The notes under the pieces: model-generated | What the model saw: only the letters and a program-made list of their open reading frames with translations | The model's database searches: none | What the model was told of the DNA's origin: nothing | Made by a program: the position numbers and the translations under genes | Assembly (NCBI GenBank): GCA_945877525.1 | Contig: CAMDVP010000097.1 | Span: 1 to 10,233 of the forward strand | Source: an uncultured Clostridia bacterium | GTDB lineage: Bacteria > Bacillota > Clostridia > Christensenellales > Aristaeellaceae | DNA: 10,233 nucleotides | Direction: 5' to 3' | Shown here: piece after piece, positions 1 through 5,857 of the stretch | Layout of the letters: every line of letters begins with the position of its first letter | Position numbering within the stretch: the stretch's first letter is position 1

Positions 1-15
1 GGGAAGGGGCTTTTT
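1..15 (+). terminator. Possible 3' arm of a terminator cut by the window edge
   Basis: The window opens with a purine-rich GGGAAGGGGC followed by TTTTT at 11-15. This is what the right arm and T-tract of a rho-independent terminator look like. The left arm would lie outside the window. It could end a plus-strand gene to the left, or serve both sides, because the minus-strand gene stopping at 26 has no other visible terminator. The hairpin cannot be confirmed from this window. Confidence 0.25.
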
Positions 16-25
16 GCATGCTCTT

Positions 26-745
26 CTACCTGATCAGCCGCTCCTGCCCGCCCTGGTGCACAATCAGATGCCAGGGCTTGTCCGTGGCGCTCTCCCCGCG
101 GAACACGCCCTGCTCCTGCCAGACGCGGTAGACCGTGCCGTCCGCCAGCATACAGGCTGCTTCCCCACAGGGGTCAAACCAGTGCAGCGTCAGCCGGTCG
201 GCGTCGTCCGCGTCGGTGCGCCGGTCATTCACGCCGATGGGCAGTAGCGCATTTTCTCCGGCCAGCACGGGCATGGCGTTCAGCCCTCGCAGGCATACCA
301 GCCTGCTCTCAAGCAGCTCGCCGGTGGCCAGCTCCGTCCATATCCCCGGCGGCAACAGCGCATCCACCCGGCCGTCCTCCCCTAAGGGCGCAACCAGCAG
401 CCTGTCACCCAGCAGGAAGCAGCCTTTCTGCTCCGTGACTTTTCCATTCATCCGCAGGTAAGGCAAAAAGCTTAATTGCAGGCACACATATTTCCGCAGT
501 ACATTGCCTGCCAGCGCATCGTGTCCTGCCAGGCACCTGGCCAGTCCTGCCATGGGCAGGGGTTCCCCGGGGCGCAGCAGCGCCATGGCCGCGCGGCGCA
601 GGAAGCTTTCCCCTGTTTCCCCGCCCTCAAAAAGCGTCGCCCGCTCCGCTGTGAAGCCCTCCAGCGGAATCTGCCGCGCAAAAAGCATTCTCTGAATTTC
701 CTCCCGGGGCACACTCCCGTCCTCCGCGATCCATAACCCCAGCAT
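26..745 (-). CDS. GH31-type C-terminal beta-sandwich protein lacking the catalytic barrel
   Basis: The 239-residue product matches the region that follows the TIM barrel in family 31 glycoside hydrolases (alpha-glucosidase/alpha-xylosidase type). Visible marks are LRKYVCLQLSFLPYL at about 83-97, FLLGDRLLVAPL at 110-121, LPPGIWTELATGE at 131-143 and AMPVLAGENALLPIG at 157-171. These correspond to the usual family blocks F-LGD-LLVAP, LP-G-W-D-TGE and IP-F-R-GAILP. Typical GH31 enzymes have 600-800 residues, and both catalytic acids lie in the barrel, which is absent here, so hydrolysis is not expected. Residues 1-80 are not recognised. The start ATG at 745 is preceded by GGGGAGGGG and a TATAAT, so the short form seems to be an expressed gene and not just a cut end. 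It could be a decayed enzyme or a repurposed sugar-binding domain. It is transcribed divergently from the ABC operon. Confidence 0.6.
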   Translation of the reverse strand: MLGLWIAEDGSVPREEIQRMLFARQIPLEGFTAERATLFEGGETGESFLRRAAMALLRPGEPLPMAGLARCLAGHDALAGNVLRKYVCLQLSFLPYLRMNGKVTEQKGCFLLGDRLLVAPLGEDGRVDALLPPGIWTELATGELLESRLVCLRGLNAMPVLAGENALLPIGVNDRRTDADDADRLTLHWFDPCGEAACMLADGTVYRVWQEQGVFRGESATDKPWHLIVHQGGQERLIR

Positions 746-771
746 CCGTCTCCCCTCCCCTTTGCATTATA
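746..771 (-). promoter_or_regulatory. -10 box and ribosome binding site of the GH31-like gene
   Basis: On the minus strand a perfect TATAAT lies at 771-766, and GGGGAGGGGAGACGG directly precedes the ATG at 745. No good -35 box stands 16-18 bp upstream. The untranslated leader would be only about 15 nt. On the plus strand the same AT-rich spot reads TATACA (768-773), a weak candidate -10 for the divergent ABC operon. Confidence 0.45.
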
Positions 772-806
772 CACCCTTTCCCGTCCCCTGCATAGGCTGA
801 TGCTGA

Positions 807-840
807 CGGTAGGGCGAACCACCCTTTCACGACCCTGCCG
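807..840 (+). promoter_or_regulatory. Leader hairpin in front of the ABC operon
   Basis: CGGTAGGG (807-814) can pair with CCCTGCCG (833-840), giving 8 base pairs including one U-G wobble and an 18-nt loop. The stem ends directly before the purine-rich ribosome binding site GGAAGGAAG (841-849) of the ATPase gene. It could affect translation start or be a remnant of a larger leader structure. No known riboswitch consensus was recognised. It may also be chance in GC-rich DNA. Confidence 0.25.
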
Positions 841-855
841 GGAAGGAAGTGCAGC

Positions 856-1632
856 ATGCCTGACGTGGATTACCTGAGCGTCCGGGGCGTGTCGAAGCGG
901 TTTGATGCAGGCAACAGGGCCGTGACCGCCATCGAGGACGTGAGCTTCGATGTGCCGCGGGGCGCGTTTGTTTCGATTCTCGGGCCCAGCGGCTGCGGGA
1001 AATCGACCCTGTTCAACATCATTGCGGGGCTCTTGTCCCCCTCGGGCGGCGACGTGCTGCTGGAAGGCGCCTCCATCGTGGGCCGTGCAGGCCAGGTGGG
1101 CTACATGCTTCAGAAGGATTTGCTTTTGCCCTGGCGCACCATCGAGGATAACATCACCCTGGGGCAGACCCTGCGCGGCGTGAAGAAGCGAAAGGCCCGG
1201 GCAAACGCCGCAGCGCTGATGGACCGCTGCGGGCTGACAGGCTTTGAAAAGAAAAAGCCCCATCAGCTTTCCGGCGGCATGCGGCAGCGTGCGGCCCTCA
1301 TGCGCACGCTGCTCACGGGCAAGGAGGTGCTGCTGCTGGACGAACCCTTCGGCGCACTGGACGCCATCACCCGTTTGCAGCTGCAGATGACCCTGATTGA
1401 TATCTGGCAGGACATGCGCAAGACCATCCTGTTTGTGACCCATGACGTGGAGGAGGCGCTGCTGCTCTCTGACGAAATCCTGGTGCTCACCGAGCGGCCT
1501 GGCCGGCTGCGGGCTCGTCTGCCCGTGACGCTCCCCCGGCCCCGCACGCCGGAGATGCTTTCGTCCCCCGAGTTGATGGCCCTCAAGGCCCAACTTATGC
1601 AGCTGCTCTTGCGGGAGGTGGCGGAATCATGA
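856..1632 (+). CDS. NitT/TauT-type ABC transporter ATP-binding protein
   Basis: This 258-residue cytoplasmic ATPase powers the importer encoded with the next two genes. All ABC motifs are intact: Walker A GPSGCGKST at 43-51, Q-loop glutamine at 86 in MLQKDLLLPW, signature LSGGMRQR at 138-145, Walker B VLLLDEP at 158-164 with catalytic Glu163, D-loop GALDA and switch His196 in FVTHD. The W in the LLLPW stretch after the Q-loop and the FGALDA segment are typical of the SsuB/TauB/ThiZ group (nitrate, sulfonate, taurine, pyrimidine or riboflavin uptake). The length is normal. The start at 856 follows GGAAGGAAG at 841-849. The stop overlaps the permease start as ATGA, which indicates translational coupling. 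The substrate cannot be read from this subunit. Confidence 0.93.
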   Translation: MPDVDYLSVRGVSKRFDAGNRAVTAIEDVSFDVPRGAFVSILGPSGCGKSTLFNIIAGLLSPSGGDVLLEGASIVGRAGQVGYMLQKDLLLPWRTIEDNITLGQTLRGVKKRKARANAAALMDRCGLTGFEKKKPHQLSGGMRQRAALMRTLLTGKEVLLLDEPFGALDAITRLQLQMTLIDIWQDMRKTILFVTHDVEEALLLSDEILVLTERPGRLRARLPVTLPRPRTPEMLSSPELMALKAQLMQLLLREVAES

Positions 1633-2459
1633 AGGATTACACGGGCGGCCTGCCCTCCGGCGTACGGGAAACTCGGCGGACGGGGCGCGTTACGGTGGCG
1701 CTGTGGCGCTGGGGGCTGCTGGTGGGGCTTGTCGCTCTGTGGGAGGTTGGCGCGCGCCTGGGATGGCTGGACGCATTCTACTTCTCCAGTCCCACGGAAA
1801 TCTTCCGAACCGCAGTGACCAAATGGCGCACCGGCGACCTGTGGCGGGACATTGCCTACACCAGCGCCTCCACCCTTCTGGGCTTTGTGCTGGGCACGGT
1901 GGTCGGGTCACTGGTGGGGCTGCTATTCTGGTTTGGCCGGAAAACCGCCCTGATCGCCGAGCCCTGGCTGGTGGTGCTCAACGCCCTGCCCAAGCTGGCC
2001 CTGGCCCCGGTGCTGGTGATTCTCTTCGGCATCGGATTTTCCTCCAAGGTAGTACTGGCGTTTCTGATGACGGTGATCACGGCGGCCATTTCCGCATGGA
2101 GCGGCGCGAAGGCCGTGGATCCCGCCCTGTCCACGCTGCTGTTTTCCCTGGGAGCCCGGCGGGGGCAGGTGTTCCTGCATCTGGTGGTGCCCTCCAGCAT
2201 GCCGTGGATCATCTCCGGCCTTCGGGTCAACATCGCCCTGAGCATGGCAGGCTCCATCGTGGGGGAATTCATCGCATCAGACCGTGGCCTCGGGCGTATG
2301 ATCGTCTATGCCGGCACCGTGTTCGACCTGAAGCTGGTGTGGGTGGGGGTGGTGGTGCTGTCCCTCCTGTCGGTGCTGATGTACCTGGCGGTAGTGCTGC
2401 TGGAAAAGCTGCTCGGCCGCCTGTGGACCTCCGGGCAGGAGGCGCAGGATGCTGCGTAA
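1629..2459 (+). CDS. NitT/TauT-type ABC transporter permease
   Basis: The 276-residue membrane protein belongs to the BPD_transp_1 (SsuC/TauC-like) permeases. About six hydrophobic segments can be seen: roughly 26-44, 80-101, 113-135, 138-160, a segment around 196-215, and 236-260. The cytoplasmic EAA loop, which docks on the ATPase, is clear at 173-200: SLGARRGQVF, then a conserved VP, then ISGLRV. It is followed by GSIVGEFIASDRGLG (208-222), the usual block before the last helix. The gene starts inside the last codons of the ATPase gene (4-nt overlap), so the two are certainly co-expressed. A homodimer of this protein is expected to form the channel. A 54-nt gap separates it from the binding-protein gene. 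Confidence 0.92.
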   Translation: MKDYTGGLPSGVRETRRTGRVTVALWRWGLLVGLVALWEVGARLGWLDAFYFSSPTEIFRTAVTKWRTGDLWRDIAYTSASTLLGFVLGTVVGSLVGLLFWFGRKTALIAEPWLVVLNALPKLALAPVLVILFGIGFSSKVVLAFLMTVITAAISAWSGAKAVDPALSTLLFSLGARRGQVFLHLVVPSSMPWIISGLRVNIALSMAGSIVGEFIASDRGLGRMIVYAGTVFDLKLVWVGVVVLSLLSVLMYLAVVLLEKLLGRLWTSGQEAQDAA

Positions 2460-2513
2460 CCCCGTTTTCCATTCGGTCAACATGGCCAATAACCATCAAG
2501 GAGGCGGTTCCCC

Positions 2514-3512
2514 ATGAAGAAGTTTCTTGCCCTGCTCGTCTGCCTGGCGCTGCTCTGCTGCGCCCTTCCCGCCCTTGCGGAGGATGGTCTGACGCGCCTC
2601 ACCGTAGCGGAGCCCGTACATCTCATCGGTTACCTGCCGCTGTATGTGGCCATCCATGAAGGGTATTTTGCCGAGGAGGGGCTTGACATCACCGTGGTGC
2701 AGGCCACCGGCGGCACCCATGTCACCGCCGTGGTATCCGGCGATGCCTTCGCCGTTATCGGCGGGGTGGATTCCAACGCCCTGGCCAACCAGGGCAACAG
2801 CGACCCCATCGTGGGCATTGTTCACTGCGTCAACCGGGCCAATGTATATCTCTTTGCCCGCACCGGCCTGGCTCCCGACTCGGACAGCGCAGAGGACATG
2901 GCGGATTTTCTTCGAGGCAAGCGCATTGTGGCCGGGCGCTACGGTGGCTCACCCAATCTGCTGACCCGCTACCTGCTTCTTCAGTGCGGCCTTGACCCCG
3001 ACCGGGACGTAACGCTGGTGGAGAACGCCGATGCCTCCACCGTCACCGCCATGCTGCAGCACGGCCAGGGCGACATTGGCAACGGTGGCGAGCCGCAGAT
3101 CAGCGAGGGCGTGACCGCCGGCATCTGGGAGGAGCCCTTTGTGAAATTCCCCGACCTGGGCGACTACGCCTACTCCATCATCGGCGTGAAAAAGTCCACC
3201 ATCGAGAACGACCCCGATACCTGCCGGAAATTCGTCCGAGCCATGCTGAAGGCGCTCTCCGCCGTGCAGGAGGATCACGCGCTGGCCGCCAGGGTGCTGG
3301 AAATGGAATTCTCCACCCTGACCCAGGAGGGCCGCGCCGCAGCGCTTGGGCGCGCCTATGACGATTGCCTGTGGAGCAAGGATGGCATCATCACGCCCAG
3401 GGCTGTGGACATGACCATGGAAGTGCTGGCCGCCTCCGGGCTGTATGAGGGCGAATGGGCTTACGACCAGCTGGTGGATATGCGCTTTGTGGAGGAGCTT
3501 TCCGCCCAATAA
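2514..3512 (+). CDS. NMT1/THI5-like ABC substrate-binding protein, secreted
   Basis: The 332-residue protein should capture the ligand outside the membrane and deliver it to the permease. It starts with a signal peptide: MKK, a hydrophobic core, and ALPALA with predicted type I cleavage after Ala22. The mature part opens with the family pattern: strand RLTVAEP, then IGYLPLYVAIHEGYFAEEGL and ITVVQATGG. A second lobe follows with GSPNLLTRYLL and the DVTLVENAD block. This is typical of the NMT1/THI5-like (PF09084/PF13379) binding proteins for pyrimidines, riboflavin, sulfonates or nitrate. The ligand is not identifiable. None of the signal-peptide cysteines (10, 15, 16) is in a lipobox, which is unusual for a monoderm. 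The start is fixed by AAGGAGG at 2498-2504, 9 nt before ATG. Confidence 0.88.
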   Translation: MKKFLALLVCLALLCCALPALAEDGLTRLTVAEPVHLIGYLPLYVAIHEGYFAEEGLDITVVQATGGTHVTAVVSGDAFAVIGGVDSNALANQGNSDPIVGIVHCVNRANVYLFARTGLAPDSDSAEDMADFLRGKRIVAGRYGGSPNLLTRYLLLQCGLDPDRDVTLVENADASTVTAMLQHGQGDIGNGGEPQISEGVTAGIWEEPFVKFPDLGDYAYSIIGVKKSTIENDPDTCRKFVRAMLKALSAVQEDHALAARVLEMEFSTLTQEGRAAALGRAYDDCLWSKDGIITPRAVDMTMEVLAASGLYEGEWAYDQLVDMRFVEELSAQ

Positions 3513-3518
3513 GCACCG

Positions 3519-3550
3519 CCCGGCCGGGTACGCTTCCGGCCGGGTTCTTT
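3519..3550 (+). terminator. Rho-independent terminator of the ABC operon
   Basis: CCCGGCCGG (3519-3527) pairs perfectly with CCGGCCGGG (3536-3544) across an 8-nt loop and is followed by TTCTTT (3545-3550). It lies 6 nt after the stop codon of the binding-protein gene. Confidence 0.85.
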
Positions 3551-3586
3551 CCTGCCTGTGCATGAAAAATGCAGCGATTTGGCAGG
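3551..3586 (+). repeat. Nested hairpin between terminator and next promoter
   Basis: An outer stem CCTGCC/GGCAGG (3551-3556 with 3581-3586) encloses an inner stem TGCAT/ATGCA (3559-3563 with 3569-3573) with a GAAAA loop. It lies after the ABC terminator and before the -35 box of the next gene, so only read-through RNA would carry it. Its role is unknown and it may be chance. Confidence 0.3.
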
Positions 3587-3594
3587 ATAGAAAA

Positions 3595-3623
3595 TTGACA
3601 GGGCAGGGAAAGCGTTGTACAAT
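3595..3623 (+). promoter_or_regulatory. Near-consensus sigma-A promoter of the CofE-like gene
   Basis: TTGACA (3595-3600) and TACAAT (3618-3623) are separated by exactly 17 bp. The -35 is a perfect match and the -10 is a 5/6 match. Transcription should start near 3630, about 33 nt before the ATG at 3663. This is among the strongest-looking promoters in the window. Confidence 0.85.
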
Positions 3624-3638
3624 ACCATGGTATGGTAC
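3617..3638 (+). promoter_or_regulatory. 22-bp inverted repeat, candidate operator
   Basis: The stretch 3617-3638 reads GTACAATACCA / TGGTATGGTAC. Ten of its eleven base pairs are symmetric; only the 5th and 18th positions fail. The central 12 bp ATACCATGGTAT (3622-3633) are a perfect palindrome. It covers the -10 box and the expected transcription start of the CofE-like gene, which is where a repressor dimer would block transcription. The regulator is not encoded in this window and its family cannot be named. Confidence 0.6.
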
Positions 3639-3662
3639 GATGCAGGCAAGGAGGCACTTGAG

Positions 3663-4409
3663 ATGGGCATTATTCCTTCGCGTAACCTGGAGGAGCAGCG
3701 CCGTGAGGAAAACGGCGTGGTTTATTTCGACCGCGGCACGGTCACCGGTAAAAACGGCCGCAAGTACGACCGCTATGCCATCCAGACCCATTTTGTCGAG
3801 GTGGGCGAAAGCCAGGCCGAGCTGGTGCGCAGGTATGTGCTGCCCATCAGCCGCCCGGGGGACATGCTTTCCTTCGGTGCCAAGGTCATGGCCATGTGCA
3901 CCAAAAATGTCAAAACCCGCGAGGAGGTCAAGCCCGGCTTCTGGGCCAACTTCCTGTGGCGGTTTGCGGGGATCAATCATACCGGCGTGGGCATGCACGA
4001 GCCCTACAAGCTGCAGCTGGTGATTGACATGTGCGGCCTGCCCCGGGTGCTGCTGGCGGCGGTGGTGTCCGCGGTGACCCGCCCCTTCGGCGTGCACGGC
4101 CTGTTCTACAAGATCTGCGGCAAGGGCGTGGGGGGCATTGACGGATTCTACTTCCGCTCCAGCTTCGACCGCTACAAGCAGCTGGCGCTCATCAACCCGC
4201 CCAACCCTGTCGAGCTGTGCAACGCCCTGGAAAAGGAAACAGGCATTCCCGTGGTGCTCATGGATGCCAACGACATCGAGCAAAACCAGCTGGGCAAGTG
4301 CGATGATTTTCCCCTCACAGACGAGGAAATCCAGGACGCCATGGCGGACAACCCTTCCGGCCAGGGCGACGAGCTGACTCCCCTCATCCTCATCCGTCCT
4401 GTGCAGTAA
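3663..4409 (+). CDS. Coenzyme F420-0:gamma-glutamyl ligase-like protein (CofE-like)
   Basis: The 248-residue protein resembles the F420-0:gamma-glutamyl ligase family (PF01996). CofE adds L-glutamate to F420-0 with GTP, and its length of about 250 residues agrees. Visible blocks are YAIQTHFVEVGES (38-50), GDMLSFGAKVMAMC (66-79), equivalent to the family's GD--V-SEKV-A segment, a glycine-rich region near FYKICGKGVGGIDG (128-141), and PVVLMDANDIEQNQLG (196-211), which resembles the PVV--D--G block. A long central section with KPGFWANFL and PFGVHG is characteristic, as far as I recall, of homologues in Clostridia without F420. The true substrate is therefore uncertain. The start at 3663 is fixed by AAGGAGG (3648-3654). 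A TTG at 3615 in the same frame lies inside the promoter and is excluded. It forms a single-gene unit with its own promoter, candidate operator and terminator. Confidence 0.72.
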   Translation: MGIIPSRNLEEQRREENGVVYFDRGTVTGKNGRKYDRYAIQTHFVEVGESQAELVRRYVLPISRPGDMLSFGAKVMAMCTKNVKTREEVKPGFWANFLWRFAGINHTGVGMHEPYKLQLVIDMCGLPRVLLAAVVSAVTRPFGVHGLFYKICGKGVGGIDGFYFRSSFDRYKQLALINPPNPVELCNALEKETGIPVVLMDANDIEQNQLGKCDDFPLTDEEIQDAMADNPSGQGDELTPLILIRPVQ

Positions 4410-4420
4410 GAAGAATGAAG

Positions 4421-4457
4421 GGCCTGTTCCCTGCAAATGCAGCGGACAGGCCTTTTT
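4421..4457 (+). terminator. Rho-independent terminator of the CofE-like gene
   Basis: GGCCTGT (4421-4427) pairs with ACAGGCC (4446-4452). A further inner stem is possible from CTGCA/TGCAG (4431-4435 with 4438-4442). The T-tract TTTTT follows at 4453-4457. It begins 11 nt after the stop codon. Confidence 0.85.
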
Positions 4458-4502
4458 CGTCGTTTCATGCTGTTCTCGCTTAAAACGATTGCTTTGCTGA
4501 AG

Positions 4503-4627
4503 GCAGAGGTTTCGCGTCTGCGGGCGCGTCCACAGCCTCATTCCCCAAAGGACTCTGCGATCATTGTCGCTCCGCTTTCGACTTCCGCCTTCGGCGGACT
4601 CGCCACTGGCGAGCCATCGTCCTTTGG
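4503..4627. repeat. Palindrome-rich intergenic element, possible dispersed repeat (REP/MITE-like)
   Basis: The gene-free stretch 4458-4707 holds a chain of short perfect inverted repeats. They are GCAGA/TCTGC (4503-4507 with 4517-4521), GCGA/TCGC (4557-4560 with 4567-4570), a TCCGCC-TTC-GGCGGA hairpin (about 4584-4598) and a CTCGCC-ACT-GGCGAG hairpin (about 4599-4613). An outer pair CCAAAGGAC/GTCCTTTGG (4545-4553 with 4619-4627) encloses the last three. The density of clean arms is far above that of the other intergenic regions here. Adjacent perfect hairpins inside larger terminal repeats are typical of dispersed extragenic elements. No open frame in it looks coding. Only one copy lies in this window, so dispersal is an inference. 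Confidence 0.5.
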
Positions 4628-4646
4628 AAACCTTCGGAGCCGTCCC

Positions 4647-4682
4647 TTTGATACTATGTTTTTATTGCAGCATAGTATCAAA
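4647..4682. repeat. 12-bp perfect inverted repeat with AT-rich loop
   Basis: TTTGATACTATG (4647-4658) and CATAGTATCAAA (4671-4682) pair perfectly around the 12-nt loop TTTTTATTGCAG. With one bulge the stem extends into CC/GG. No T-tract follows on either strand, so it is not a standard terminator. Its AT-rich arms differ from the GC-rich surroundings. It could be the end of the adjacent repeat element, a protein-binding site, or the hairpin of a small RNA. Confidence 0.55.
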
Positions 4683-4707
4683 AGGCAACTTTGAACGCTT
4701 TCTTCCA

Positions 4708-4755
4708 AAAAGCAGAGCGGACGCCCCATTCCATGGAAACGTCCGCTCTGCTTTT
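4708..4755 (-). terminator. Strong rho-independent terminator of galM and the right-hand operon
   Basis: A perfect 16-bp inverted repeat pairs AAAAGCAGAGCGGACG (4708-4723) with CGTCCGCTCTGCTTTT (4740-4755) around a 16-nt loop. Read on the minus strand, the stem ends in a T-run (TTTTTGG across 4711-4705), directly after the galM stop codon. Because of the A/T arm ends it could also act on plus-strand transcripts, closing the convergent gene pair from both sides. Confidence 0.9.
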
Positions 4756-4757
4756 GC

Positions 4758-5825
4758 TCACTCCTCCACGCGGAAGGCGTAGATGGTGGTGGTGTCGTAC
4801 TTCTCGCCGGGGCGCAGCACCGTGGTGCCCGGGAACTGGGGATTGTTGGGATCGTCCGGGCAATGCTGGGTTTCCAGGCACAGGCCGGAGAACTGGCCAT
4901 AGTGCGCGCCACCCTTGCCGCCCTCCAGGTCGGTGGTGCAGGCGGTATACAGCTGCACGGCGGGCTGGTCCGTGATAACCTCCATCACGCGGCCAGTACC
5001 TTCATGATACACGCAGGCACACAGGCCCATGGCCTCGCCCTTGCGCAGCACAAAGTTGTGGTCATAGCCGTGGGCAGGCTGCATTTGAGGACACTCGTCC
5101 ATGCGATCCAGGCCGTCGCCCAGCAGCATGCCTTCCCGCAGGTCAAGAGGCGTGCCGGACACGGGCATGTAAGCGCCGGTGGGAATCAGCCCGCCATCGA
5201 CGGGGGTCATCACGTCCGCGTCGATGAACACCTCATGGTCGCGGATGGTGCCATGGTCGTGACCGGCCAGGTTGAAGTAAGTGTGGTTGGTCAGGTTGCA
5301 TACCGTCGCCTTGTCGGTGGTGGCCTCGTAGCGGATGATGAGGTTGTTGTCGTCATCCCAGGTGTAGGTCACGGTCACGTCCAGGGTGCCGGGGTAGTTT
5401 TCCTCGCCGTCGGGGCTGACGCGGTGGAAGGCCACGCTGTCCTGATGCGCGCCCTCCACGGGGGTACCCTCCCACAGGTGGGACGAGAAGCCCACGTTGC
5501 CGCCGTGCAGGTGGTTCACACCGTGATCGTTCAGCGCCAGCTGGTAGGTCACGCCGTCCAGGGTGAAGCAGCCCTTGCCGATGCGGTTGCCGTAGCGGCC
5601 CACGGTATCGCCCATGGCGCCATGGCCCCCGCCATACTTCTCCATGGAGTCAAAGCCCAGGGCCACATCGGCCATGCGGCCGTCCTTGTCCGGCACGATG
5701 ATGGAGGTGAGGATCGCGCCCCAGTCAATGACGGAAATAGACGCGCCGCTGTGGTTGGTCAGGGTATACTGGGTCACGGCCCGGCCGTCACGGGTCTGGC
5801 CGAAGGGTCTGGTTACGATGGACAT
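4758..5825 (-). CDS. galM: Galactose mutarotase (aldose 1-epimerase)
   Basis: GalM interconverts the alpha and beta anomers of D-galactose (and glucose) in the cytoplasm, feeding the Leloir pathway. The 355-residue length is normal. Family landmarks are in order: GRYGNRIGKG (76-85, substrate arginine 81), NHLHGG (104-109), LTNHTYFNLAGH (178-189, catalytic acid His181), GYDHNFVL (253-260, Asp255) and LCLETQHCPD (315-324, catalytic base Glu318). The C-terminal TTVLRPGEKY block is also present. The start at 825 nt into the neighbouring intergenic strip (ATG at 5825) is set by AAAGGAGGG, 7 nt upstream. The gene has its own promoter but may also be read through from the nitroreductase gene. No galK, galT or galE is in the window, so the sugar pathway cannot be confirmed locally. 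Confidence 0.95.
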   Translation of the reverse strand: MSIVTRPFGQTRDGRAVTQYTLTNHSGASISVIDWGAILTSIIVPDKDGRMADVALGFDSMEKYGGGHGAMGDTVGRYGNRIGKGCFTLDGVTYQLALNDHGVNHLHGGNVGFSSHLWEGTPVEGAHQDSVAFHRVSPDGEENYPGTLDVTVTYTWDDDNNLIIRYEATTDKATVCNLTNHTYFNLAGHDHGTIRDHEVFIDADVMTPVDGGLIPTGAYMPVSGTPLDLREGMLLGDGLDRMDECPQMQPAHGYDHNFVLRKGEAMGLCACVYHEGTGRVMEVITDQPAVQLYTACTTDLEGGKGGAHYGQFSGLCLETQHCPDDPNNPQFPGTTVLRPGEKYDTTTIYAFRVEE

Positions 5826-5857
5826 GGGAATGCCCTCCTTTGTTTGTGGTATTTATT

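Noticed and set aside
746..855. Riboswitch (TPP, FMN or guanidine type) in front of the ABC operon
   Set aside because: The leader is under 110 nt and shows none of the conserved core sequences of these riboswitches. Only one simple hairpin is present.
472..1593. A 373-codon minus-strand open frame
   Set aside because: It runs antisense to the ATPase gene, which has all ABC motifs, and out of frame through the GH31-like gene. Its composition is low-complexity H/Q/G/R-rich with no domain, as expected of a shadow frame in GC-rich DNA.
3615..3662. TTG at 3615 as an upstream start for the CofE-like gene
   Set aside because: It lies inside the promoter, at the -10 box, so it cannot be in the transcript. 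ATG 3663 has AAGGAGG at the right distance.
2949..4541. A 530-codon minus-strand open frame
   Set aside because: It is antisense to the binding-protein and CofE-like genes and crosses two terminators and a strong promoter. The His/Gln/Gly-rich product has no recognisable domain.
4538..4912. A 124-codon minus-strand frame over the intergenic repeat and the galM 3' end
   Set aside because: It overlaps galM in another frame, crosses the strong terminator and reads through the hairpin block. No ribosome binding site or domain is visible.
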